This document shows positions 26,623-34,303 of a stretch of DNA of 64,000 nucleotides, piece by piece (the stretch's first letter is position 1; every line of letters begins with the position of its first letter). This DNA is from Aliidiomarina indica (lineage in GTDB: Bacteria > Pseudomonadota > Gammaproteobacteria > Enterobacterales > Alteromonadaceae). Under the pieces are notes generated by a model. That model saw only the letters and a program-made list of their open reading frames with translations. It had not been told where the DNA came from and searched no databases. Position numbers and translations under genes: made by a program. Location: assembly GCF_015354615.1 (NCBI RefSeq), contig NZ_JACAVQ010000008.1, forward strand, positions 41,645 to 105,644, written 5' to 3'.

Positions 26623-27780
26623 TTACTTACCTGTCTGCAACGCTTGCATGAGATCGGCAAGAAGTTCTTCTTTACGTTCAATGCCCACGGACAGCCGCAA
26701 GAGATCAGATGGCACCGGGGTATCTGCACCCTCAATACTCGCTCGATGTTCGATTAAGCTTTCCACGCCGCCAAGTGAGGTCGCTCGTTTCCATAGTTGC
26801 GTGCTCGCGGCGGCGGTAATAGCAGCCTGTTCGCCGTCCCGCAGTCGGATCGACAACATACCGCCAAACCCCCCCTTCATTTGCCGTGCCGCAATCGCAT
26901 GGCCTGGAAAGTTCGGTAAGCCCGGATAAAGCACCTGTGACACCTCTGCGACCTGTTGTAGCTGCTCAGCTAACCACTGCGCAGACTGGCAACTTTCGCG
27001 AACCCGCAAGTGCATGGTACGCATGCCGCGCAACAGTTGATTGGCATCGTGCGGGCTTAGCACTGCACCTCCTTGCTTCCGCACCATTCGAATCTTTTCC
27101 CAAATTGGATCAGATGTGCGGCAGACAAGCGCGCCAGCAATAACATCGGAGTGGCCGTTTAGGTACTTAGTTGCAGAGTGCATGACGTAATCTGCACCTA
27201 GTGTTAGCGGCTGCGTGAGTAATGGCGTGGCTACCGTCGAATCAACCGCAACTTTTGCGTTATGCTGATGTGCCAGTTCACTGATTGCCGCAATGTCAGC
27301 GACCCCCCACAAGGGGTTCGCAGGCGTTTCCAGCCAGATTAGTTGGGTCTGACCCGGCATAATCGCCGACTCAATCGCTGCAAGATCTGACGTATCCACA
27401 AAGCTCACGCGCAAACCCCAGTGTTGGCCCCAGTTTAAAAGCCATGCACGTAGCGCCCAATACATCACTTTTGGCGCAATCACATGACTGCCTGCAGGTA
27501 ATCCCTGAAAAACCGCCGTTGCCGCCGCCATACCTGAGGCAAACAACAGGGCATCGGATCCCTGCTCCAAGCTCATTAGCACCCGCTCAACTGGCGTGTA
27601 AGTGGGGTTGTCGGCACGGGAGTAGACCCGGCCCGAACGATATTGATTATCGGGGTCCCGTAAGTAAGTCGTCGACGTGTGAATCGGTGGCACCAATCCC
27701 TGCGTCCCTTCGTCGACATAGCCTAGTGCTTGCGCCAATCGGGTTTCAGGGGAAAAATCTGAGGTCAATTTTTGACTCAT
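26623..27780 (-). CDS. Trans-sulfuration family PLP-dependent enzyme (cystathionine beta-lyase/gamma-synthase type)
   Basis: 385-residue fold-type I PLP enzyme of the Cys/Met metabolism family. It shows the substrate/cofactor loop YSRADNPTYTPVERVL, the glycine loop LFASGMAAATAVF, the aspartate strand KVAVDSTVATPLL and the PLP lysine in HSATKYLNGHSDVIAGA. The family includes MetB, MetC, cystathionine gamma-lyase and methionine gamma-lyase, and sequence alone does not separate them here. No other methionine or cysteine gene is adjacent, so the exact reaction is left open. Confidence 0.85.
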   Translation of the reverse strand: MSQKLTSDFSPETRLAQALGYVDEGTQGLVPPIHTSTTYLRDPDNQYRSGRVYSRADNPTYTPVERVLMSLEQGSDALLFASGMAAATAVFQGLPAGSHVIAPKVMYWALRAWLLNWGQHWGLRVSFVDTSDLAAIESAIMPGQTQLIWLETPANPLWGVADIAAISELAHQHNAKVAVDSTVATPLLTQPLTLGADYVMHSATKYLNGHSDVIAGALVCRTSDPIWEKIRMVRKQGGAVLSPHDANQLLRGMRTMHLRVRESCQSAQWLAEQLQQVAEVSQVLYPGLPNFPGHAIAARQMKGGFGGMLSIRLRDGEQAAITAAASTQLWKRATSLGGVESLIEHRASIEGADTPVPSDLLRLSVGIERKEELLADLMQALQTGK

Positions 27781-27826
27781 ACGAGGCTCTCACTGTTAAC
27801 AGGTGTGCATCGGCATCAAGATGCCG

Positions 27827-29137
27827 TTATGGAATTAAAGGTCGATAATCATTTTCAAGCTGCGTAAAGGAAAAGTCGCCCAAGAAGCGACCCACGCTTA
27901 ACCACGTAGCGAGCCCACGTAAATCTTTAAAATGTGGCGGTACATAATGGGGGGCCGCAATCACGCCACTATCATAGAGCTCACAGATCAAACGAAAATC
28001 ATCAACGGCTATTTTACCCGTCAGCAAGAGCGGTAACCGATCGATTTTACCTAGCTGTACGGCAACTCGGATAAGGTTGTACACCAACACAAAACCACGA
28101 ATATAGGCCAAATCTTTGGTGAACGGCTTTCCTGTCGGCACGCTTCCACGAAAAACGCGCTGGGTTAAGGTATAGGCCTCTTCATCGCGCATACCCTGCT
28201 CCTGACATTTACGAAATACGTCGACAAACTCGGCACCATCGGCAGCTAAGGCAACAGCGTGAATTCGTTGAACAAGTTTGGCAAGCCGGCGCGGTGTTGA
28301 ACGCAACGTAATAACTTCGGTAAGAACGGCGATTCCCTCTTGAGTAATGGTGGCACTCGGCGTTCCTTTACTCAAACAGGTGAGATAGGGTTGGCGCAAT
28401 CCGTTTTGGGTTGTGCCCACATGGATCCAGCCTTCGTGAACCTCCAAAATATCGAGTTCGCGCTGTGAGAAACGCACATCTTGATTCAATTTGATGCGAT
28501 CACTTCCTGCTGCGGCATCACTGACAATACCATCGGATAGCATCACTTGAACGTCGACACCACTCATACTGCTATTTAATTGCGCCTGCAGTTGTTTAAC
28601 CGCATCTGCAGCGTTAATGCTTTTACTTTCTTCTGGCAGCGAATCACTCGCCAACAAAGAATCTAATGGTGCTTGTAACATATGCGCCAATTCCACCAAT
28701 GATGGTTCGTTGGCGTGGAATACATCGTCAGGATGGCCAAATAGCTCCACTGACAATTCATGAAATTCTGGGGTTCCGCGGGCCTCAAGCATACGTACCA
28801 CATCCCGGTACTCGCGACAGGCACGGCTCATCAACTGAGCAATTGGACTTAACCTGCCAAGCTGACGGGTAATATCACGTTGTAGTTCGGCCAATTCATG
28901 ACGTAACACCACGGGGTCGAAACCTAGTGGTTTGCGTTGGTAATAGTCTCGGTCTATGAGGGGATTTTTCTGCGCTTTATTCGCAAAAAAGGTTTCGCGA
29001 ATGCTGCGATCCCAATTGATTGCATCTAAAATTCGGATCGGTGATTGTAGCTGCACTAATCGGTCGGAAAGTGTGCGGGCCTGTTGCAGAAGGTGTTGCT
29101 CAACCATAGCGGTTCCCATACTAGAAAAACTCGTCAC
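27827..29137 (-). CDS. DUF1704 (QEGLA-motif, MATCAP-like) putative metallopeptidase
   Basis: 436-residue protein of the DUF1704 family, often annotated 'flavohemoglobin expression-modulating QEGLA motif protein'. It has a zinc-peptidase-like HEGWIH (HExxxH, residues 234-239) and QEGIA (266-270), the expected active-site glutamate motif. The eukaryotic members (KIAA0895L/MATCAP) are tubulin tyrosine carboxypeptidases with the same HExxxH arrangement. The bacterial substrate is unknown. The GTG start at 29137 is the longest; ATGs at 29119 and 29107 are possible, the latter with GGGA upstream. No signal peptide. It lies downstream of the tRNA cluster. Confidence 0.82.
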   Translation of the reverse strand: MTSFSSMGTAMVEQHLLQQARTLSDRLVQLQSPIRILDAINWDRSIRETFFANKAQKNPLIDRDYYQRKPLGFDPVVLRHELAELQRDITRQLGRLSPIAQLMSRACREYRDVVRMLEARGTPEFHELSVELFGHPDDVFHANEPSLVELAHMLQAPLDSLLASDSLPEESKSINAADAVKQLQAQLNSSMSGVDVQVMLSDGIVSDAAAGSDRIKLNQDVRFSQRELDILEVHEGWIHVGTTQNGLRQPYLTCLSKGTPSATITQEGIAVLTEVITLRSTPRRLAKLVQRIHAVALAADGAEFVDVFRKCQEQGMRDEEAYTLTQRVFRGSVPTGKPFTKDLAYIRGFVLVYNLIRVAVQLGKIDRLPLLLTGKIAVDDFRLICELYDSGVIAAPHYVPPHFKDLRGLATWLSVGRFLGDFSFTQLENDYRPLIP

Positions 29138-29215
29138 AGCTTATCATAGGCTCAGATAAACGCATGAAAAATTCGAACCTTGCCGAGAAATCTAATGGGG
29201 TAAGAAAAGAGGAAA

Positions 29216-29292
29216 TGGTCGGCGATGCAGGATTTGAACCTGCGACCCCTTGGACCCAAACCAAGTGCGCTACCAAACTGCGCTAATCGCCG
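29216..29292 (-). tRNA. tRNA-Pro (anticodon TGG), copy 1
   Basis: 77 nt with encoded CCA. Anticodon loop TTTGGGT between CTTGG and CCAAG gives TGG (proline). The acceptor stem CGGCGAT pairs fully with ATCGCCG. Last gene of the four-tRNA unit. Confidence 0.96.
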
Positions 29293-29320
29293 ACAATAAT
29301 AGGTTTTGAAGATGTAGAAA

Positions 29321-29397
29321 TGGGGTGGATGATGGGACTCGAACCCACGACAACCGGAATCACAATCCGGGGCTCTACCAACTGAGCTACACCCACC
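29321..29397 (-). tRNA. tRNA-His (anticodon GTG)
   Basis: 77 nt with encoded CCA. Anticodon loop TTGTGAT gives GTG. An extra 5' G faces C73, the hallmark of tRNA-His. The D-arm and T-arm are standard. Confidence 0.96.
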
Positions 29398-29449
29398 ACT
29401 GACTGAGCTTGCGCTACCACGTCTGGTTTGCTCCAGATCCTAGCAAGCC

Positions 29450-29526
29450 TGGCACGCCCGGCAGGATTCGAACCTGCGACCGACGGCTTAGAAGGCCGCT
29501 GCTCTATCCAACTGAGCTACGGGCGC
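29450..29526 (-). tRNA. tRNA-Arg (anticodon TCT)
   Basis: 77 nt with encoded CCA. Anticodon loop CTTCTAA gives TCT, reading AGA/AGG. The acceptor stem GCGCCCG pairs with CGGGCGT (one G-T pair). Confidence 0.96.
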
Positions 29527-29557
29527 GCTGTTCTTCCTGCGGTAACGCTGGGAAAAA

Positions 29558-29634
29558 TGGTCGGCGAGACAGGATTTGAACCTGCGACCCCTTGGACCCA
29601 AACCAAGTGCGCTACCAAACTGCGCTACTCGCCG
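29558..29634 (-). tRNA. tRNA-Pro (anticodon TGG), copy 2
   Basis: 77 nt with encoded CCA. Nearly identical to copy 1: three changes, two of which swap the 7:66 pair from T:A to G:C, while the third makes a G:T pair at the base of the T stem. First gene of the tRNA unit. Confidence 0.96.
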
Positions 29635-29679
29635 ACAGCTGCCGCTCGACACAAAATGTCTGGGCGACAACGGGGGCGA

Positions 29680-29708
29680 ATATTACCTATCTGACACCAT
29701 ATCGTCAA
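29680..29708 (-). promoter_or_regulatory. Stable-RNA promoter of the tRNA operon
   Basis: On the minus strand, TTGACG (29703-29708), a 17-base spacer and TAATAT (29680-29685) are followed by the GC-rich discriminator TCGCCCCCG. This is typical of stringently controlled tRNA/rRNA promoters. It lies 46 bases upstream of the first tRNA-Pro. Confidence 0.8.
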
Positions 29709-29787
29709 ACAATTTTTCAGAATACCTGACTGTCTGCCTATTTTTAAGGCAGCAATCGGAAAATAAGGACAAAGTTCGTGCATTTCA

Positions 29788-29817
29788 TTGTGCTAACAAC
29801 CGATTTTCTGCGACAAT
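29788..29817 (+). promoter_or_regulatory. Possible promoter of folD
   Basis: TTGTGC (29788-29793), an 18-base spacer and GACAAT (29812-29817) lie 41 bases upstream of the folD start. The boxes are only moderately close to consensus. Confidence 0.4.
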
Positions 29818-29858
29818 AAGCCCCCAGTCAGCCATTTCACTGTTTCCGGAACGAGACC

Positions 29859-30731
29859 ATGACCTCCCCGAACCAAGCACAACTGATTGATGGAAAAAAA
29901 ATAGCCCAACAAATTCGCGATCAAGTGAAATTGGGTGTTCAGGAACGCATTGCCCAAAACAAGCGTCCTCCGGGGTTAGCCGTGGTGTTAGTCGGGCAAG
30001 ATCCCGCATCGCAAGTTTATGTTGGCAGTAAACGCAAAGCATGTGACGAAGTAGGCTTTGTTTCCAAGGCGTATGATCTGCCTGTCACCACCAAACAAGA
30101 AACCCTCGAAGCCCTCATTGACGAACTCAACCAGGATCCAGAGACAGATGGTATTTTGGTTCAGCTGCCCTTGCCAGCTGGGCTTGATGCCACACGAATT
30201 CTTGAACGTATCGATCCAAAGAAAGATGTCGATGGTTTTCATCCATACAATATCGGTCGATTGTCACAACGGATGCCTCTGCTCCGCCCCTGCACCCCGC
30301 ATGGTGTTATCCATCTGCTAAATAGCACCGGTGTAGACTTACACGGAATGCATGCAGTGATCGTGGGCGCATCGAATATTGTCGGTCGCCCGATGAGCCT
30401 TGAGCTCCTCCTCGCCGGAGCAACAACCACGGTGTGTCATCGCTTTACCAAGAATCTTTCAGATCATGTCCGCCAAGCCGACGTGTTGGTTGTTGCGGTA
30501 GGTAAACCTTATTTTATTCCAGGTGATTGGATAAAACCGGGTGCTATTGTCATTGATGTGGGCATTAACCGCCGCAGCGACGGCAGCCTATGCGGCGATG
30601 TTGAATTTGCGCCTGCAGCGGAACGTGCATCCTTTATTACGCCAGTTCCTGGAGGCGTTGGCCCGATGACGGTTGCATGCTTGATGGCAAACACACTTTA
30701 CGCCTGTAACGAGTTTCACGATTCACCATAG
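29859..30731 (+). CDS. folD: Bifunctional methylenetetrahydrofolate dehydrogenase/cyclohydrolase FolD
   Basis: 290-residue enzyme interconverting 5,10-methylene-, 5,10-methenyl- and 10-formyl-tetrahydrofolate with NADP. Catalytic lysine and tyrosine in [17 protein letters not shown], the [13 protein letters not shown] signature, the dinucleotide loop [13 protein letters not shown] and the C-terminal [16 protein letters not shown] are all present. Length 290 against 288 in E. coli. Start ATG with CGGAACGAG upstream. Single gene, divergent from the tRNA operon and closed by a terminator. Confidence 0.97.
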   Translation: MTSPNQAQLIDGKKIAQQIRDQVKLGVQERIAQNKRPPGLAVVLVGQDPASQVYVGSKRKACDEVGFVSKAYDLPVTTKQETLEALIDELNQDPETDGILVQLPLPAGLDATRILERIDPKKDVDGFHPYNIGRLSQRMPLLRPCTPHGVIHLLNSTGVDLHGMHAVIVGASNIVGRPMSLELLLAGATTTVCHRFTKNLSDHVRQADVLVVAVGKPYFIPGDWIKPGAIVIDVGINRRSDGSLCGDVEFAPAAERASFITPVPGGVGPMTVACLMANTLYACNEFHDSP

Positions 30732-30752
30732 CAGTCCCTCGACGCTCGTTGG

Positions 30753-30779
30753 AAATACCCGCCCAGTGCGGGTATTTTT
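30753..30779. terminator. Intrinsic terminator between folD and the pilus locus
   Basis: A 10-bp stem (30753-30762 with 30768-30777, loop CCAGT) ending in a T-run on the plus strand terminates folD. Because it sits at the end of the convergent pilus operon, it may also slow that transcript, but the A-run on its left is short. Confidence 0.85.
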
Positions 30780-31368
30780 ATGGCCGATAAACACGACTCT
30801 CAATGGGTACAGTGGCTTGGGTGCGAACTTCAAAAGGTGCCGCCAGTGCATAACCCAACCAGCCGCAGGGTTGAGCCCCCGTCGCGAACGCCTGAGCGGA
30901 GCTCAATAGCTTACCCGCGATTGGCATTTTTAAATCGACACACAAGCGTACGGCTATGGTTAAAATCCGAGCATCGAGGTAGGCTTCTCGTTGCTCTGGC
31001 GACAGTAACTGCAATCGCGGACCATGAAAATCATCGGTGAGCACCTGCGTTCCAGACCCGCTGCGTTCACTCATCTGCGTCATCAGTGCATCACTCGGAT
31101 GTAAACGGTCAAGTGCTAGCAAAGCCGGGTTTACGCCTGGAATTCCGCGCATGCGATAGCCATAATGGAAACGAATCGAGGTTGTTTCTAGGTTTGTCCT
31201 CGCTCCCTGCTTTGCCGCATACAAGGTGGCTGCTTGTGATAGTTGCTGGATACCGAATAGCCATAAAATTTGTGCCACTGCCGCGCCTATCAACACGAAT
31301 AGCAGCAATGCCAACATACCTTCAACCAGCGCTTGTCCTGCTATCGGTCGCCCCCACGCAGGTATCAT
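30778..31368 (-). CDS. TadE-like pseudopilin/membrane protein, end of the pilus locus
   Basis: 196-residue protein with an N-terminal segment GQALVEGMLALLLFVLIGAA like TadE/TadG proteins: a Gly-Gln-x-x-x-Glu start followed by one hydrophobic helix, as in Flp-pilus pseudopilins. The rest is a soluble domain with three cysteines and no motif I recognise. The ATG at 31368 overlaps the PilV-like stop (ATGA) and has GGTGG upstream, so I prefer it to the ATG at 31401. Finding a TadE-type protein in an R64-type pilus locus is unusual. It may be a minor pilus or assembly component (inference). Confidence 0.62.
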   Translation of the reverse strand: MIPAWGRPIAGQALVEGMLALLLFVLIGAAVAQILWLFGIQQLSQAATLYAAKQGARTNLETTSIRFHYGYRMRGIPGVNPALLALDRLHPSDALMTQMSERSGSGTQVLTDDFHGPRLQLLSPEQREAYLDARILTIAVRLCVDLKMPIAGKLLSSAQAFATGAQPCGWLGYALAAPFEVRTQATVPIESRVYRP

Positions 31369-32513
31369 CGACAGCCACCAGCGTCTATGCATTGATGCCA
31401 TAACTGCTGATACTGCTCAAGCTGCTGATGAAACTGCGACATTGAGCCGAAGGGTGTGATCACGTCATTTGCATATACAGCGTCCGCGTAAACCCGATCC
31501 GCCGTGAATGAGTCATGCACCCGTAACACATCTGTACGTAAATCATCCACCACCATCACGCTAGCAAATAGGTGTTCACTCATGCCATAAATGGTTGAAA
31601 TAGATTGGGCGTTTAGATGTTCTGTACTCGTTATATCGGCTTGAATGAATTGAAAGTAGGCGTTATTGACGGTGGCCTGATCGCTAATTAATTGCTCTGA
31701 AATATACAAATTATTGATTTGCAGCGTATCGGCCAATAGCTGATCGACATATAGCTCAGCCACCACAGCACTTGCCGATGCTCCATATAATTCATCAACA
31801 ACCAGGGTGTCGAAATAACCTTGCCCCACCGACACGCTGGTTAAATCAGCTAACGCCGCAGTTAGCTCATCGATTTGTGCCAGCTCACTAACCATCACAT
31901 CTGCGCTAAATTGCATGGCGTGTAGGTTTGTTGCGGTCAGTGTATGGGTCGTTAGCCACTGGCTTTCCACATCCTCAGCAAATAGGCCATCGATATCGGT
32001 AATACTATGTTGATTCATGTGGATGGAGGTAAACATCTGGTTTAATTCCGGCGAATCAGGTTGTGCATAGCGGTGTAAAGCCGCACTCGCATCTGCGGCA
32101 CGAATCGGCACGGGAACATAAGACTCTACCCGTGTATTGTTCACCCGTGCATTTGCCAACATCCCGGCCAGCCGTTCTGCTCGCATGGCATGGCCCAAAT
32201 CCACTTGCACTATAAATGATGTTTCGTCGAACAAAAGTTCATAAGGGGTTTCCCAAGGACTGAGAGTACGTCCCTGGTAAAGCCCGTTCGATTGCAAATC
32301 GCTGATGGTTAACGCTGACAGAGAGCCATCATCATGTAGCACTAAGTGATGGTAAATGGCCGCCGCAAGCGCATTCATTTCCTGTGACGCCAATAACATG
32401 CTCTGCTGTTGTCGGGCTCCCCGTTGCACTTGCATTAAGCCAAGTAACAACGAGGAAACGACCGCCAGTACAATCATTGTTTCAAGTAATGTGAACCCTT
32501 TAATTTTCGGCAT
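31365..32513 (-). CDS. pilV: PilV-like minor prepilin with fibre-like C-terminal region
   Basis: 382-residue prepilin: short leader MPKIKG, cleavage before F, then FTLLETMIVLAVVSSLLLGLM, the hydrophobic type IV pilin helix. Beyond residue ~190 the protein has a regular short alternation of hydrophobic and Asn/Asp/Ala/Ser residues (for example LLADTLQINNLYISEQL), as in beta-helical fibres and the constant part of R64 PilV. It ends CIDAGGCR, so a terminal disulfide is possible. In thin pili, PilV is the tip adhesin that chooses the recipient or surface. No shufflon segments or recombinase gene follow, so the tip would be fixed. The PilV assignment rests on position after PilS, pilin N-terminus and architecture. 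Confidence 0.62.
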   Translation of the reverse strand: MPKIKGFTLLETMIVLAVVSSLLLGLMQVQRGARQQQSMLLASQEMNALAAAIYHHLVLHDDGSLSALTISDLQSNGLYQGRTLSPWETPYELLFDETSFIVQVDLGHAMRAERLAGMLANARVNNTRVESYVPVPIRAADASAALHRYAQPDSPELNQMFTSIHMNQHSITDIDGLFAEDVESQWLTTHTLTATNLHAMQFSADVMVSELAQIDELTAALADLTSVSVGQGYFDTLVVDELYGASASAVVAELYVDQLLADTLQINNLYISEQLISDQATVNNAYFQFIQADITSTEHLNAQSISTIYGMSEHLFASVMVVDDLRTDVLRVHDSFTADRVYADAVYANDVITPFGSMSQFHQQLEQYQQLWHQCIDAGGCR

Positions 32514-32715
32514 CTTCACAGGGTTGCTCCTTGCTATCTGGAAATAAAACCTGCCCTTGATAGACACGCTGAACGCCATGCATCGACACAGAACAGTGGT
32601 CTAATTCAACATTCAGCGCATCCTGCTCAGTACCCGTCGACAACCAAAGTACCGAGAACACCGAGCCTAGCAGCGCGATGACTATGACGACTTCCAATAA
32701 GCTGTAGCCGCGCAC
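32500..32715 (-). CDS. 71-residue mini-prepilin
   Basis: Small protein MRG|YSLLEVVIVIALLGSVFSVL: a prepilin-type cleavage site after Gly3, Glu5 of the mature protein conserved, a hydrophobic helix, then only ~45 residues containing two cysteines. It is much smaller than normal pilins. It lies between pilS and the PilV-like gene and overlaps the latter. It could be an initiating or minor pseudopilin, or the remnant of a larger one; the intact frame and tight spacing argue that it is expressed. Confidence 0.65.
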   Translation of the reverse strand: MRGYSLLEVVIVIALLGSVFSVLWLSTGTEQDALNVELDHCSVSMHGVQRVYQGQVLFPDSKEQPCEDAEN

Positions 32716-32720
32716 TAGTA

Positions 32721-33194
32721 TTAGCCCTGGAAGGTGACTTCAAAGGACCCTCCGGAGAAGTTCACCTGCTCCGCGATAGCTTCAAAGTCCCGACTTAACC
32801 GCTGACCTTCTTGCGGTACTCGAATATTGGTTAAGCGGACGATGTAACGGGTCGCGTCGGTATTGTCGACCCGCACCTCAATATCACCGCCCCAGGGGTT
32901 AATGGTTGTTCCATCCCCCCATGCGACGGGTAACGAGGCAACGCTAGTGAGCGCTTGTACCGAGACCCCGGTATATACACCGTTACTCGGACGCCATTGC
33001 TGCACCCCAGATTGCACCGCAGCTATTTGCCCTTTCGCCTCGGCGATCCGAGAGTTGCTGGTTGCCCAATCACGCATAGCCAACACACCTAATGTGGCTA
33101 GCGCGACGATGCTGAGTACAGCTAATACCTCGATAAAAGTAAATCCTTGCTGGGACGGTGCAAACCGCTGATTGTTGATGTTGCTTCCTTGCAT
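32721..33194 (-). CDS. pilS: Type IVb major prepilin, PilS family
   Basis: 157-residue prepilin. The leader is long (17 residues, MQGSNINNQRFAPSQQG), as in type IVb pilins, followed by FTFIEVLAVLSIVALATLGVL. The globular part includes INPWGGDIEVRVDNTDATRYIV, the 'NPWGG' hallmark of PilS/TcpA-like pilins. The start at 33194 has a strong AGGAG seven bases upstream; a longer frame to 33248 is not needed. Unlike R64 PilS, I see no C-terminal cysteine pair. As the only full-size PilS-type pilin here it is the likely major subunit. Confidence 0.82.
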   Translation of the reverse strand: MQGSNINNQRFAPSQQGFTFIEVLAVLSIVALATLGVLAMRDWATSNSRIAEAKGQIAAVQSGVQQWRPSNGVYTGVSVQALTSVASLPVAWGDGTTINPWGGDIEVRVDNTDATRYIVRLTNIRVPQEGQRLSRDFEAIAEQVNFSGGSFEVTFQG

Positions 33195-33271
33195 AATTCG
33201 ACTCCTTGTCGATGGGTTGAGAAAAATATTTAGCTCGTAACTGACCAATAGCTTGTGCTATCAAAAATTAC

Positions 33272-34303
33272 CTATAGGTTGGAAAACTCAGCAAACATCA
33301 TCCCCATGGATGCGAAAATACCGAGAATAAGTAGTCCTGAGATGCTATAGCAAACCCACGCGAGCGCGCGTTGTCGCCGTGTCACTAATTGTTTTAGATC
33401 GCGCTGCGCAAAAACGGCGGCGCCTTGCAAACGCTGACTTAGTGGGGTGTTTTGATCCTGACACTGCAATCGCACCCACACATGAGAGTCCACTAAACCG
33501 GTATTCAGCACTTTCATCATATCTGGCTCTCCGTGACTTAACCGTCGGCGCATTTCTTTTAGGTGATGTTGGGTATAGGGTGAAGCCGCACTAATGAGCT
33601 GCCGCACGCTGGCATGCACACTCAAGTTAGCCTTTAAAAACATCGCTAAATTCTGCATCAGCCAAATTGTTTGCATCTGACGATAGATACGAAATGGTAG
33701 GTGATCGTCCATGGCGAAACGCAGTGGACTGCGCCAACGCGGCAAACCATGCCATAAACACACCGTGGCTAGCACCAGTGCCATCACCAGTATTGGCAAC
33801 AATACGTTTAGCACCATCGCCAAATAGTGAACCAGCTGCGGCAAGCCGCCGATCGCCTCATCAGTGCTCATGGCGCCAGCGTCCACAAATCGAGGAATGA
33901 CCTGTAGTCCGATAAATATACAGGCTAAACAAGACACCAAGAGCAGAATCAGCGGGTATGCCAGCTGCTGTAGCAAACCTTTGTAAATGCCCTGGCGAAG
34001 CTCATAATTGGCCTTAAACCCATCCAGCATGGAAGCTAAGCAGCCATAACGCTGGCCTAGATTTAATAAGGTAATAACCTCGGGCCGAAAACACGCCTGT
34101 AACCCCGAGCCCATGGGTTGGCCTTGCTGTAATGCCCTGCGAATGCTTTTCAGCCATTGCAGCTCATGACGCCGAGCCGCAATTTCCAGCACCCGTTGGA
34201 AACCAACCAGCCCTTGCTCTGGCGTATTTCCTGCATGTAACCATTCGTGTAAATCATGCAAGAACTCAAGCTGTTGTTGTAATTTTACAGGCACCCAATT
34301 CAT
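33272..34303 (-). CDS. pilR: Type IVb pilus inner-membrane platform protein PilR (GspF family)
   Basis: 343-residue protein of the GspF/PilC platform family: an N-terminal helical cytoplasmic domain (GNTPEQGLVGFQRVLEIAARR), a membrane segment near 120-140, a second pair near 165-190, a repeat of the helical domain, and a C-terminal helix (ALAWVCYSISGLLILGIFASMG). It anchors the PilQ motor. The start ATG at 34303 has AAGGA eight bases upstream and overlaps the pilQ end by 38 bases. The family match is by topology and gene order more than by long conserved motifs. Confidence 0.78.
   Translation of the reverse strand: MNWVPVKLQQQLEFLHDLHEWLHAGNTPEQGLVGFQRVLEIAARRHELQWLKSIRRALQQGQPMGSGLQACFRPEVITLLNLGQRYGCLASMLDGFKANYELRQGIYKGLLQQLAYPLILLLVSCLACIFIGLQVIPRFVDAGAMSTDEAIGGLPQLVHYLAMVLNVLLPILVMALVLATVCLWHGLPRWRSPLRFAMDDHLPFRIYRQMQTIWLMQNLAMFLKANLSVHASVRQLISAASPYTQHHLKEMRRRLSHGEPDMMKVLNTGLVDSHVWVRLQCQDQNTPLSQRLQGAAVFAQRDLKQLVTRRQRALAWVCYSISGLLILGIFASMGMMFAEFSNL

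Noticed and set aside
29428..29694. Plus-strand open frame running through the tRNA genes
   Set aside because: It lies opposite tRNA genes with clear cloverleaf structure, so it is not a protein gene.
31365..32513. Shufflon recombination repeats at the pilV-like 3' end
   Set aside because: No repeated inverted 19-base-type sites and no recombinase gene are visible; the next gene overlaps the stop codon.
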